64,000 bases of DNA, taken from positions 292,989,080-293,053,079 of the forward strand of contig NC_085136.1 of NCBI RefSeq assembly GCF_035046485.1. The letters run 5' to 3'. The position numbers were made by a program, and so were the translations under genes. Source of the stretch: Aedes albopictus. Lineage: Eukaryota > Arthropoda > Insecta > Diptera > Culicidae. This document shows, piece by piece, positions 12,074 through 21,489 of this stretch. Position 1 is the stretch's first letter. Every line of letters begins with the position of its first letter. Below the pieces are notes generated by a model. The model saw nothing but the letters and a program-made list of their open reading frames with translations. It made no database searches and was not told where the DNA came from.

Positions 12074-12179
12074 GAACTTTAAGAGATGACTTACTTAGCA
12101 GTCTCGCTGGGAATTTAAACAAGTTTTAATTCCCACCAAGACTGCTAGGCCATCTTTACCATAACAGTTGAAATCCGAT
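12074..12179. mobile_element. Tiny palindrome-containing insertion in RTE remnant
   Basis: About 106 bp lie between near-identical copies of AAGTATATAAAGAGAT (12058-12073) and AAGTATAAAGAGAT (12180-12193). The insert holds an imperfect 20-bp inverted repeat (12096-12115 with 12128-12147). RTE sequence continues in frame on both sides (…YQVYKE/IDIVKQIK…), so this is an insertion. The element type is unknown. Confidence 0.6.
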
Positions 12180-12299
12180 AAGTATAAAGAGATAGATATA
12201 GTGAAGCAAATAAAACACGACAGGCTGCGTTGGGCTGGGCACGCAGCTCGAATGCTGGAGGATCGAAAAGCTAAAACTTTGTGGTATTGTAAATTTCTC

Positions 12300-13816
12300 C
12301 TCTCAAATATAAGAAAATTGTCTGCTTTTTCGGATCATTTTTTGTGTCCCCTCCCTAGAATGCAAAAATATCTGTGACTTCCCCTTATGATTTATCCGAA
12401 ATTCCACCAAGGAATTTTTCAAAAATTTAAGAGTTCTTCGAAAATTCCATACAAAACTCTGTCAGTTTTTTTTTTCTGAAAAAGTTCGAAAAAAAATTAA
12501 AAATTTCTTCCAGAAATTTTACAAGAAAGACATTTGGTAGTTTCTTACTGATATTTGTTCTTGGATTCTTTTAAATCTCTTATTGGAATTCAGTGGGAAG
12601 TACTCTATAGTTATTGTTTAAGAAATTCCTCCACTATTTTTTAAAGTAGTTTCACAAAGGATTATTTCAAAAAATCATGCATTGATTGCATCAGAAGTTC
12701 TTCCATGTGCTTCTTTAGCGATTCCTTCTGGGGATGTTACCGAAATATTAGTTTCATTCAGGAATTCCTTCAGCAATTTCTTTTCTATATACACGAGATT
12801 TCTTTAGAAAATCCTTCCAAATTTTACAGAAAAAATATTCCTCTTTTTTCGCAAGACGTTGAATGTTTCCTCCGAAGCTTCGTCTTGAAACTCTTCCATA
12901 TTTTTTTCACTTATTCTTTTAGTTTAAAAAAATACTCCTAAGAGCTTCAAAATTTCATAAAGAAATTGTTTTTTTTTTAATCTGTCATGGATTGCGTCAG
13001 ATTGCTGCCACACATTTTTTTAGAAATACGGCCAAGGATTTCTGCAAAACTTCCTCTTATTATTGAGATATGCTATCGTTTGGAACATTCTTCAGTGATT
13101 CTTTTAGAAGCTTCTTCGTTTTTTTTTTCATTTTTTTCCAAAAACTTTCACGAATTGCACCAGGGATTTATTTGGAAATTTCTCCAAGGATTGTGTTGCT
13201 GTTCACAATGTAGCCGATAATCAGTTTCCCTGGTGTTGCTTCTTCGTTTATTTTTGCCGTATACATGAATAGACATGCTACTCTTGAAGCGCAACCCACG
13301 TTTTTACGAAATTACGAGTTCATAATTGTCCTCTCTGGAGCCACCAACGTTATTTACGACTGGAACAGGTCGAAACCTTCGCGCGCTATTCATGATTTTT
13401 TTTTTTCAATAATTTCAGAGGTTTCTTCTGGATTTATTCTGAAATGAATGAATTCCTGCGGAGATTGTTTTTTCCTAATATTTTTTCCATTCGCAAATTT
13501 TAACTTGATTACTAGTTTTTCTCACACGTTATTTTCTTACGAAATTCTACCAGCAATTCCTTCAGAAAATTAGGAATTTCAAATTGCTTCAGAAGTTTTT
13601 CCGAAGCTTCCTTCGTGAATTCTTCCTGGGATTCCCTTAGAAAACCTCCAAGGAATGATTCTGAAATTCCACCGGACATTTATCAAGGATTTCTTTAGAA
13701 AACTTTTCATGGATTCTTTCGAAAGCTACCTACCTAATGGATTCCATTGGAAGTTTTTCCAGGAATTCATTCATGAATTCTAATCTGATTGCTTATCGAC
13801 TGTAGGCTTGAACGGA
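12300..13816. repeat. Degenerate 'GAAATTCCTTCAGGAATTCC' tract
   Basis: 1.5 kb of AT-rich sequence built from diverged units resembling TTCCTCCAGAAATTCCTTCA with no sharp period. The same material recurs at 18260-19970, 21490-23712, 41450-42900, 50200-50540, 50820-51105, 51430-52870 and 53076-53440. Open stretches of 60-80 codons arise by composition and show no domain. Confidence 0.75.
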
Positions 13817-13910
13817 TATGGAGATTCTCTCGACTTTTGCAGTCGGTGGCAGCAGCGAAAACAGGTTTGCCTCAACTTCCGACGGTTTCGGTTTATTTTA
13901 AACCTTCTTC
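13817..13910 (+). repeat. 94-bp inverted repeat, left partner
   Basis: This block is the near-perfect inverse complement of 18162-18255, containing 'cagcgaaaacaggtttgcct' and 'ccgacggtttcggtttattt'. About five mismatches are visible. The pair brackets the full-length LINE at 13911-18040. Confidence 0.9.
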
Positions 13911-14057
13911 GCAAAGTTGCGTAGGTATCCGCCATAGCAGGTGTCGATAAAAGTGTAGGCGAGCAAAACCCAAAAGGTTCAGCTAAAAGCGAAGCAAAAA
14001 TAAGCTTAAAAGCTAAAAAACAGGAACAGTTTATACCACTCGTTGTTCGACATATCG

Positions 14058-14885
14058 ATGCAGGCAACCAAAAACAACATAATGGATTATGTTGATGCGC
14101 TAACTTCCGATCTGACAAGAGAGCTAAAACATATATGCTCTGAATTCGAGAAAGTCAGCGGCCTTATTATCGATATGGCAGGCCATTGTACCGAGCATAA
14201 TAACAGCCAAGCAAATTTGATCTCAGTCGATATTATTGATGAATTGAAGCAACTTTCCTGCGCGGTTAATTCGCTCGAAATTAGAGCCACATCGTCACCA
14301 TCAACAGCAGCACCATCAAATCTAGGAGCCGAAATGTCCGCCAAAGCAGCAAATGAATCAGACTCTAGCGGCTGGAGAATGCTTGGTGCGCGAAATGTAT
14401 GGAAGGCCAGTTGGGCAGAATACGATGCACGCCAACTTCATCGCGTGGAACAGCAGAAGCAAGCCGACAAAGCTAAGAAACGACGCAAACGAAATGCAAT
14501 GCAGAAAAATAAAAATAATATAAATAAAATTAATCATCGATGGAATAATAGCAGCAATCCAAATATTCGCAACCAAAATAATTGTAACAACTACCGTCCT
14601 GCTGTTTTCAACAACAATAATAATAACCGTCATCAAAAAGTTGGAAATATGCTCCCTCCGGATAAGGATCTTCTGGCAGCAGCTAAGGTAACCTTCTCCA
14701 ACCCTCCAGTGGGAAATCTGCGTGGGATCCAATTTCGAAGAGGTGAAGTGCTAAACCCATACCCGGTGGGCAACGAAATCCCACAAACGAGCTACACATC
14801 TACGTCTAATTGGTCATGCGGTCCCGCCTTTTCCCAGCATTGTTCATCATGTTCATGTGAGCGACCGTGTTTTCGCTCAGCCTGA
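14058..14885 (+). CDS. LINE 1 ORF1, gag-like basic protein
   Basis: 275 residues from the first ATG. An upstream in-frame TTG at 14043 is less likely in a eukaryote. The N-terminal ~80 residues are acidic and heptad-like (DALTSDLTRELKHICSEF), possibly a short coiled coil. Then come a Ser/Ala-rich linker, a strongly basic Lys/Arg stretch (about residues 143-157) and an Asn-rich region (about 160-205). A compact conserved-looking block follows, LPPDKDLLAAAKVTFSNPP then RGIQFRRGEVLNPYP. No CCHC knuckle is present. Like other LINE ORF1 products it probably binds element RNA in the cytoplasmic RNP; that role is inferred from position and charge. The reading frame overlaps the ORF2 frame at its 3' end. 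Confidence 0.75.
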   Translation: MQATKNNIMDYVDALTSDLTRELKHICSEFEKVSGLIIDMAGHCTEHNNSQANLISVDIIDELKQLSCAVNSLEIRATSSPSTAAPSNLGAEMSAKAANESDSSGWRMLGARNVWKASWAEYDARQLHRVEQQKQADKAKKRRKRNAMQKNKNNINKINHRWNNSSNPNIRNQNNCNNYRPAVFNNNNNNRHQKVGNMLPPDKDLLAAAKVTFSNPPVGNLRGIQFRRGEVLNPYPVGNEIPQTSYTSTSNWSCGPAFSQHCSSCSCERPCFRSA

Positions 14886-17800
14886 CGCGTTCACCAGAAC
14901 CAGACGAGGACGAACCGGATGGTAATATAAGCATAATCCCAAATCATGACTCTACTTTTAAATTAACAAATTTTGTAACAGACGAAGAAGAGGTACAGAG
15001 CTTAAATAACTCCAGTACTATTACTGAAACTTCTATACATTATCCACACTTGAAATCAGAAATTTTGGTGTACTGTCAAAATTTTAACCGTATGAAGAGT
15101 GCGTCTAAGATGCACGAAATCCATAATAAAGTTTTATCTTGTCCTTATCCAATTATTCTAGGAACAGAGACTAGTTGGGATAAGACTGTTAAAAGTGAAG
15201 AAGTTTTCGGAAATAATTACAACGTTTTCAGAGATGATCGCGATTGTCTAACGTCTGAGAAGAAGTCCGGGGGCGGAGTATTAGTTGCTGTTTCGACAAA
15301 TTTAAACGCAGATATCATCAAAACGACTAAATTTAAAGAGTTCGAGCATGTATGGGTGAAAGTGCAAATAGCAGGTGAAACACATGTTTTTGTCTCTGTG
15401 TACTTTCCACCCGGTAATGCACGTAAAGTTATCTATGAAAAATTCTATCATAATGCTGAAAATATCATTAGCAATTTCCCCCCCCAAATAAAAGTGCATA
15501 TTTATGGAGACTTCAATCAACGTGATATCGATTTCATCCCAGACGTTGACAATGAGAGCATCTTGCTGCCAATTTACGGAGAGAATGAAGCGGTGCAATT
15601 TATATGCGATAGTTCTGCAAGTCTTGGTCTCAACCATATTAATAATGTTAAAAATCAACAGAATCGCTATTTGGATCTTTTAATGACGAATATTGATGAA
15701 GATTTCTGTGTGGTAGAATCATTGCATCCCTTATGGAAAAATGAACTATTTCATACAGCAATTGAATTCTCTCTAATTGTGAATGTAAACAATAGACCTG
15801 AAGAATGTGTTTTTGAAGAAGTTCATGATTATCGTTCTGCAAATTATGATAATATACGACAACAAATTTCTCTGGTGAATTGGCAAAATGTGTTAAGAAA
15901 TGAAGAAAATGTTGAAGATGCCGTTACAACATTTTACAGAATATTATACGATATAATTCACGACAATATACCTTTGAAGAAAAGAAGACGTCATCATACC
16001 TCAAGGTACCCCATTTGGTTCAATCGAGAAATTAAAAACCTGAAGAACAGAAAACAGAAAGCACATAAAGAATACAAAAAATACAGGAATGATCAAAGCT
16101 TATCCAATTATTTAAATATTTGTGACCAATTAAATCATGCCATTGATATTGCATCCGAGGAGTATAACGAGAAAACTGAGCGGGAAATAAAATCATGCCC
16201 GAAGAATTTTTTCAATTACGTTAAAACTAAATTAAAATCTGACAATTTTCCACCTGAAATGCACCTTGACGAAAAAGTTGGAGTAGACTCTGAAGCAAAT
16301 TGCAATCTTTTTGCAACATTCTTTGAAGAAGTCTACACCACACATTCGGAGGAAAATCGGGATCGTGAATATTTTTCATTTCTTCCTGAGCTATCTAAAG
16401 ACATCAACGTTCATCAAATCAAAGTACATGACATTACAGACGCATTAAAAAGTCTAGATGCCTCCAAAGGTGCTGGTCCGGATGGGATTCCACCAGTATT
16501 CTTGAAAAATGTATCAGTAGAACTTACATCCCCGTTATACTGGCTTTATAACATGTCACTGGAATCAGGTAGTTTCCCTGAAACGTGGAAAAGCTCTTTT
16601 TTAGTGCCAATTTTCAAAAGTGGCAAAAAATCCGACGTACGTAATTACCGTGGAATAGCTATAATCTCTTGCATTCCGAAGATCTTTGAGGCAATAATCA
16701 ATAAAACTTTATTCGACATGGTCAAAAACAGAATAACTCACACGCAACACGGGTTTTTCAAAGGACGTTCAACATGTACAAACTTGCTCGAATTCATACA
16801 TTATTCGTTGACGGCCATGGACAATGGCAATCATGTGGAAGTTCTCTATACAGACTTCAGTAAAGCTTTTGATCGAATTGACGTACCAATGTTGCTTTTT
16901 AAACTAGAAAAAATAGGATTTGGTCCAGGTCTTCTTAAATGGGTCGGGTCATACCTTTCCAATCGTCAACAAATAGTTAGATACAAGGGAGTAAAATCTA
17001 AACCCATTCAAGTTACATCTGGAGTTCCTCAAGGGTCTCATTTGGGCCCATTATTATTTATTCTGTACGTCAACGACATTTCCTTCATTCTTAAAAAAGT
17101 TAAAGCTCTCATATATGCCGATGACATGAAACTCTTCCTAGAAATAGTAAACGATGAAGACTTGCACACTTTTCAACAGGAAATCAATATGTTTTATGTG
17201 TGGTGTAAAAAAAGCCTTTTACAACTGAATGTGAAAAAATGTAATTCCATAGCCATAAGTAGGAAACGTAGTACACCAGATGTAACAATATTATTAGGTG
17301 ATCAACAGGTAGAAAAATGCGTCAGAATCAGGGATTTGGGAGTGATTTTAGACTCCAAACTAACTTTTACTGATCATTATAATACAGTTATCAACAAAGC
17401 AAATAATATGTTAGGGTTCATAAAACGATTTAGTTATCATTTTCACGATCCATATACAGTAAAAACATTATATGTAGCCTATGTACGTTCAATTTTAGAA
17501 TACTGTAGCATAGTTTGGTCACCATTTTCGGTTACACATGAAACTCGTATAGAATCAATTCAGAAACAATTTCTACTATTTGCGCTTCGTAAACTAGGTT
17601 GGACAAGGTTACCTCTTCCGTCTTATGAAGCACGATGTATGCTCATTAACATTCAAACACTAAAAGAACGACGCGAATTTGCAATGTTATCATTTGTAAA
17701 CGATATCGTTTCGCAGCGTATTGATTCGATAGAGCTTCTTTCAAAATTAAACTTTTATGCTCCCTCTCGACAACTACGAAATCGTAGTATTTTTTATACA

Positions 17801-17962
17801 AATCATCACCGTACTAATTACGCTAAATTTGGTCCCATCAACCAAATAATGACAACTTACAATAAATTTTGCGAAACTATAGACTTTACTATGACAAAAT
17901 CACAACTAAAAAAATATTTACATCAAATCGTAATTAGAAATAAAATAAGCAAACAGTTCTAG
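14861..17962 (+). CDS. LINE 1 ORF2: APE-type endonuclease plus reverse transcriptase
   Basis: An open frame of just over 1030 codons follows a TGA at 14858. An apurinic/apyrimidinic-type endonuclease (about residues 68-290 counted from 14867) shows TETSWD with the catalytic Glu near 101, SVYFPP, YGDFN near 213-217, and RYLDLLMTN. The usual C-terminal SDH is replaced by LFHTAIEF. The reverse transcriptase shows GAGPDGIPPVF, motif A YTDFSKAFD near 660, motif B SGVPQGSHLGP near 718 and the catalytic YADD near 750. A thumb region follows, with no RNase H. It would nick target DNA and prime cDNA synthesis from element RNA. The odd feature is the start: the frame begins with GTG-type codons and its first ATG (Met76) already lies inside the endonuclease, so initiation must be non-AUG, reinitiation or frameshifting from ORF1. 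Confidence 0.92.
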   Translation, partial: ATVFSLSLTRSPEPDEDEPDGNISIIPNHDSTFKLTNFVTDEEEVQSLNNSSTITETSIHYPHLKSEILVYCQNFNRMKSASKMHEIHNKVLSCPYPIILGTETSWDKTVKSEEVFGNNYNVFRDDRDCLTSEKKSGGGVLVAVSTNLNADIIKTTKFKEFEHVWVKVQIAGETHVFVSVYFPPGNARKVIYEKFYHNAENIISNFPPQIKVHIYGDFNQRDIDFIPDVDNESILLPIYGENEAVQFICDSSASLGLNHINNVKNQQNRYLDLLMTNIDEDFCVVESLHPLWKNELFHTAIEFSLIVNVNNRPEECVFEEVHDYRSANYDNIRQQISLVNWQNVLRNEENVEDAVTTFYRILYDIIHDNIPLKKRRRHHTSRYPIWFNREIKNLKNRKQKAHKEYKKYRNDQSLSNYLNICDQLNHAIDIASEEYNEKTEREIKSCPKNFFNYVKTKLKSDNFPPEMHLDEKVGVDSEANCNLFATFFEEVYTTHSEENRDREYFSFLPELSKDINVHQIKVHDITDALKSLDASKGAGPDGIPPVFLKNVSVELTSPLYWLYNMSLESGSFPETWKSSFLVPIFKSGKKSDVRNYRGIAIISCIPKIFEAIINKTLFDMVKNRITHTQHGFFKGRSTCTNLLEFIHYSLTAMDNGNHVEVLYTDFSKAFDRIDVPMLLFKLEKIGFGPGLLKWVGSYLSNRQQIVRYKGVKSKPIQVTSGVPQGSHLGPLLFILYVNDISFILKKVKALIYADDMKLFLEIVNDEDLHTFQQEINMFYVWCKKSLLQLNVKKCNSIAISRKRSTPDVTILLGDQQVEKCVRIRDLGVILDSKLTFTDHYNTVINKANNMLGFIKRFSYHFHDPYTVKTLYVAYVRSILEYCSIVWSPFSVTHETRIESIQKQFLLFALRKLGWTRLPLPSYEARCMLINIQTLKERREFAMLSFVNDIVSQRIDSIELLSKLNFYAPSRQLRNRSIFYTNHHRTNYAKFGPINQIMTTYNKFCETIDFTMTKSQLKKYLHQIVIRNKISKQF

Positions 17963-18011
17963 TTTTAAGTTCAAATTGTATTGAAACGGTCTACTTATGA
18001 TTGACTACATG

Positions 18012-18040
18012 AAATAAATAAATAAATAAATAAATAAATA
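18012..18040 (+). repeat. (AAAT)n 3' tail of LINE 1
   Basis: Seven AAAT units end at 18040. Short tandem-repeat tails of this type mark the 3' end of several LINE clades. The minus-strand LINE at 35817 ends in a similar (AAAT)n. Confidence 0.9.
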
Positions 18041-18161
18041 CTACAGCGTCTACCAAACGTATCGATACAGGCAAACCGAAGGTGGCACCATCAAAATTCC
18101 ATTGGACAATGTTTCATGGGCTTCCATGGATTCTCACAAGAAAGCAAGCCTTTAATCCCCT

Positions 18162-18255
18162 GAAGAAGGTTTAAAATAAACCGAAACCGTCGGAAGTTCA
18201 GGCAAACCTGTTTTCGCTGCTGTCACCGACTGCAAAAGCCGAGAGAATCTCTATA
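18162..18255 (-). repeat. 94-bp inverted repeat, right partner
   Basis: Inverse partner of 13817-13910. It lies 121 bp beyond the (AAAT)n tail of LINE 1, whereas the left copy directly precedes the LINE 5' region. It may be the terminal repeat of an older palindromic element into which LINE 1 inserted. Confidence 0.9.
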
Positions 18256-18259
18256 ACCT

Positions 18260-19970
18260 TTCATAAAATCTTCCATAGATTCTTTTGAAAGTTCTCGAAT
18301 AAATGTCTTTATCCTCAGAGATTTCTCCAAACATTCTTTCAGATACGTTTTCATAGATTTTTTTTACAGAATTGTTTCGGAAATTTCTTGAATTTTTTCT
18401 TCTTCAGAAATTCTATTTGGAATTCCATCAGGGGTTGATGCGGGGGTTCTCTTTGGGATTTCATTGGAAATCTCTTAAGGGGTTTTAGGGATTCTCCCAA
18501 AAATTCAAGCAGGAATATCTCCTGAAATTCATACGTAGATTCCCTCAGAAGTTTCTTCATGATTTCCAAGGATACGTTTACGATTTTAACCTCGGATTCT
18601 ACCAGGAATGCATTCTCTCTCTACCTCTGAGGAATTTCAACACTAATTTGCCATAAAATTTCTAAGGAGATTTCACTAAGAAAAATTACAGATTTTTACT
18701 CATATAATTTTGAGGATACTCTTCCAGCGACACAGAAATTATATTTTGGCATTTTTTTAAAGAAAAATTGCTCATAATATTCTATTAGCAATTGCATCAA
18801 TGATTTTTTTTATTTTTTTTTGTATAAATGCTTTCAGAAAATTCTATTTTAAGGTGTCATGATGCATCACTAAGCTTTCAAACGAATTATTGACTTTTTA
18901 CTTTTCAATGATTGTTTGCCTCACGTTTTGAGGAGATAAAAAAAACGATAATTCTACAGTAACACAGCTGAAAAAGTATCATCGTAATCACTGTGAATGA
19001 GCATATCGGATGATACTTTTTCATACGAATATTCGCTTTCGTGGCTAAGAATCATCACTTTGAAATTTCGAGTCACATATCCAACATGGCATCATCAGCA
19101 TGCCGTAAACAGCCTTATTTTTTATAATTTGTCGTTCTAAGTGCCTTCAGGAATGCTGTTAATTTAAAGATTCCTACAGAGATTCCTTCTAAAATTCCCC
19201 TAGAAACTCTCTCAATAGCCCAAAGATTCTAGAGGAATTATAGCTGGTATATTCTCCATAAATTCTTATTCTGATTTTCTTGAAACTGCTGTAGGAATTA
19301 AAAAAAAAAAACCTGTAGAAATTGTTTGAGTTATGATGGGCTGATTTTTTTCTTGAGCGGTGGTTGTGGGTTTGAAACTGGGAAAATTGTAAGCCACCCT
19401 CCTGAATATTGTTTGCACTCCGATAAGCATAAGAATAACACCCCTGGTAAACTTTACGATTTTTATGTATCCATATCAATGTTTTCTTCATGGTATCAGA
19501 AACATCTCCTGTCAAATACAAGCAAATCGCCTGTGTATGGCCCATTTTGTGTGCATCTAATATGTAAAAAAATCTCTAATTAATGTTTCTTCTAGCTATT
19601 CCATCCAAACTTTAACTATGGATATTTTAATACCTTTATGCAGGGATTCCATTTGAAATTCCGTCAAAAAAACTTGATAGTTGAAAAAAAAAACAAAAAT
19701 TACTTTCAGATAATTCTATTGAAAACTCTTTTAGGAATACATTTGTTAATTTCTCCAAAGATTGCCCCAGGTATTACTAACTTTTTTTTTCAAAATCTCT
19801 TTTTGAGAATTTATTCTTCAGTTATCGCTTTAGAAATTTATCCAGTAGATCCTTCAGAAACTTCACAAATGATTCTTTTGAAACACCTTGCATTATTGAT
19901 TGCCTCAGAAGCTCTTTCATATATTTATTCTTGGCACACGACTGGAATTATGTTGATCGGATGAATTTGT
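18260..19970. repeat. Degenerate 'GAAATTCCTTCAG' tract with a small hairpin
   Basis: AT-rich sequence of the same diverged short-repeat type as 12300-13816. Inside, an imperfect inverted repeat around AAAAAGTATCATC (about 18971-19028) separates the tract. A 60-bp block at 19318-19375 (AATTGTTTGAGTTATGATGG) recurs at 24132-24165. No gene recognised. Confidence 0.65.
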
Positions 19971-20232
19971 CACTCTCAGTCTTGAAAATCAAACGATTTA
20001 TTTTATTCTGCCCGACGTTTCGGCCATGGGATGTGGCTGAAAAAAGATGTGTGATAAAAGTTCCCACAAAATCACCACAAAAAAGCCCAGATCATGACCA
20101 ACCGACAACCACAAAACCAGACAATTTAGGACAAAAACGATAGACCAATTTTTCCCTTGTTAAAGGCCACATCCTATGGCCGAAACGTCGGGCAGAATAA
20201 AATAAATCGTTTGATTTTCAAGACTGAGAGTG
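19971..20232. mobile_element. 262-bp MITE with ~65-bp terminal inverted repeats
   Basis: The ends are CACTCTCAGTCTTGAAAATC and its inverse. Complementarity runs inward for about 65 bp through 'ttctgcccgacgtttcggcc'. The interior is only about 120 bp and non-coding. No convincing target duplication was found, so the superfamily is open. Confidence 0.87.
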
Positions 20233-20247
20233 CCAAGCTCTTACATA

Positions 20248-21483
20248 TGGTCGGCGTTAAGTCAGAGAGGACCATGTGTCTTTTATTTAGTTTCTAGAAA
20301 AACGACTTTAATGTTTGCAGCTCTATAAGTTTTGAGTTTTTCAACAAATGTTCTTAAATTTTTGCCATAAATCTTAATAACTATTCATCACAGCATCGCT
20401 TTGTATTGATCGCGAAACGTAAAAGAGAGCTTGGAACCGAGAAATTGCTAAGTAATTGATTGTTCTTAGTCCACTCTGACTGAACGGTTTTTGGAAAATC
20501 TTCAACCAACTACAGTTCACACTCAAGTTTTTACATATTTGATGAAAAAATAATACACAAGTAGGACAACAGTTAATGGGAGTAGTGTATAATGTAAGCA
20601 GGAAGTTTGAAATTTGATATTTCTGTTATTACACTGTTGGTTACCATTTTCAATTTTTATGTTCAGTCAGAGTGGACTAAGTACAACAGTTTAATATCAC
20701 ATGAAGGGTAGTCAATTATTAATTGAATTAATGAGCTATTTAAAAACTCTTAACTTGAACATTTAATAGCTAACAACTTTTGAATGTATTTTCATAGTTC
20801 GGTACGTTTTTGAAATATTGTAGTTACACAGTTCATAATAATTTATTCAGAGGACCGGCATTTTTCAAAAATTTGTTCAGACAGAATGAACCAAGTACAC
20901 AATTCTTAAATAATCGGTAAAATCTGTTTCATCATGAAACGGGTACTGGTATATTTCAATATGATGCCCAACAGCTACTAAACAAACATATTTTGATTTG
21001 AAAAAGATTACGAAGAATATGGTAATTTCAATTATTTTTCTTAGAGACACATGGTCCACTCTGTCTGCACGCGAAATGCCAAAATATTCTTCAACACGAT
21101 GATCTGTAAAATACGATATTGACCACAATAAAATGGGATTTAACGTGCTTTCTTGGTCAAAAATTATCAGAAAATGCGTTAGGGAGTCATACGATTTGGA
21201 AACGTATCACATTTTGATGATAAACTATTTATTTGTTGAATTTTAACCAATACATATTTTTTCAACTCTATTGACACCAAGCATATGGTCCACTCTGACT
21301 GCACACTATTATCGATTTTTGCAGTTTAATCAAAAGAAAATTGTGCGGTAACCTTCGTTAATTGTAACATTAAGAAAATTGAGTGAATGTTCCATGTAGC
21401 TTAAGTAAGACTTAATCAAATGCCCTAAAAATCTAATTTTTGTCAATTTTGTTAGTTGATCCCCTCTGACTTAACGCCGACCA
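20248..21483. mobile_element. TA-flanked element with internal copies of its terminal motif
   Basis: The ends are TGGTCGGCGTTAAGTCAGAG and its inverse, with TA on both sides (20246-20247, 21484-21485). The terminal motif GTCAGAG(A/T)GGAC recurs inside in both orientations at about 20469, 20661, 20875, 21052 and 21286, spaced roughly 180-230 bp. The 1.24-kb element has no transposase frame; the longest open stretch is 83 codons. TA flanks suggest Tc1/mariner-type mobilisation, which is inference. Confidence 0.82.
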
Positions 21484-21489
21484 TATAAT

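Larger units (their letters stand above)
8580..12300 (+). pseudogene. Dead RTE-clade LINE, internally deleted and split
   Basis: Conceptual translation across many stops gives RTE-like fragments. Around 8660 it reads YHQKLDEQI. Just after the inserted LINE there is a linker ending HNKAAG (about 11730). From about 11765 there is a C-terminal block ending in the RTE-typical MNHELYQVYKE, and IKHDRLRWAGHAARM lies at 12207-12253. The RT palm, including any (Y/F)ADD box, is missing between HNKAAG and the C-terminal block, so a large internal deletion has occurred. Reading frame is coherent across the insertion site of the LINE at 8922-11481 when one copy of the 14-bp target duplication is ignored. 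That supports the RTE as the older host. Non-functional. Confidence 0.75.
13911..18040 (+). mobile_element. Full-length LINE 1 (Jockey/CR1-group), both ORFs open
   Basis: About 4.1 kb: a short 5' region (13911-14057), ORF1, an overlapping ORF2 with endonuclease and reverse transcriptase, a short 3' UTR, and an (AAAT)n tail at 18012-18040. No frameshift or internal stop is seen in either ORF, so this could be a recently active copy. The RT motif B reads SGVPQGSHLGPLLF, as in the second LINE here (35.8-46.4 kb), so the two are relatives. There is no RNase H. I did not find a clear target-site duplication. The exact 5' end is uncertain because a 94-bp inverted repeat abuts it. Confidence 0.87.
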
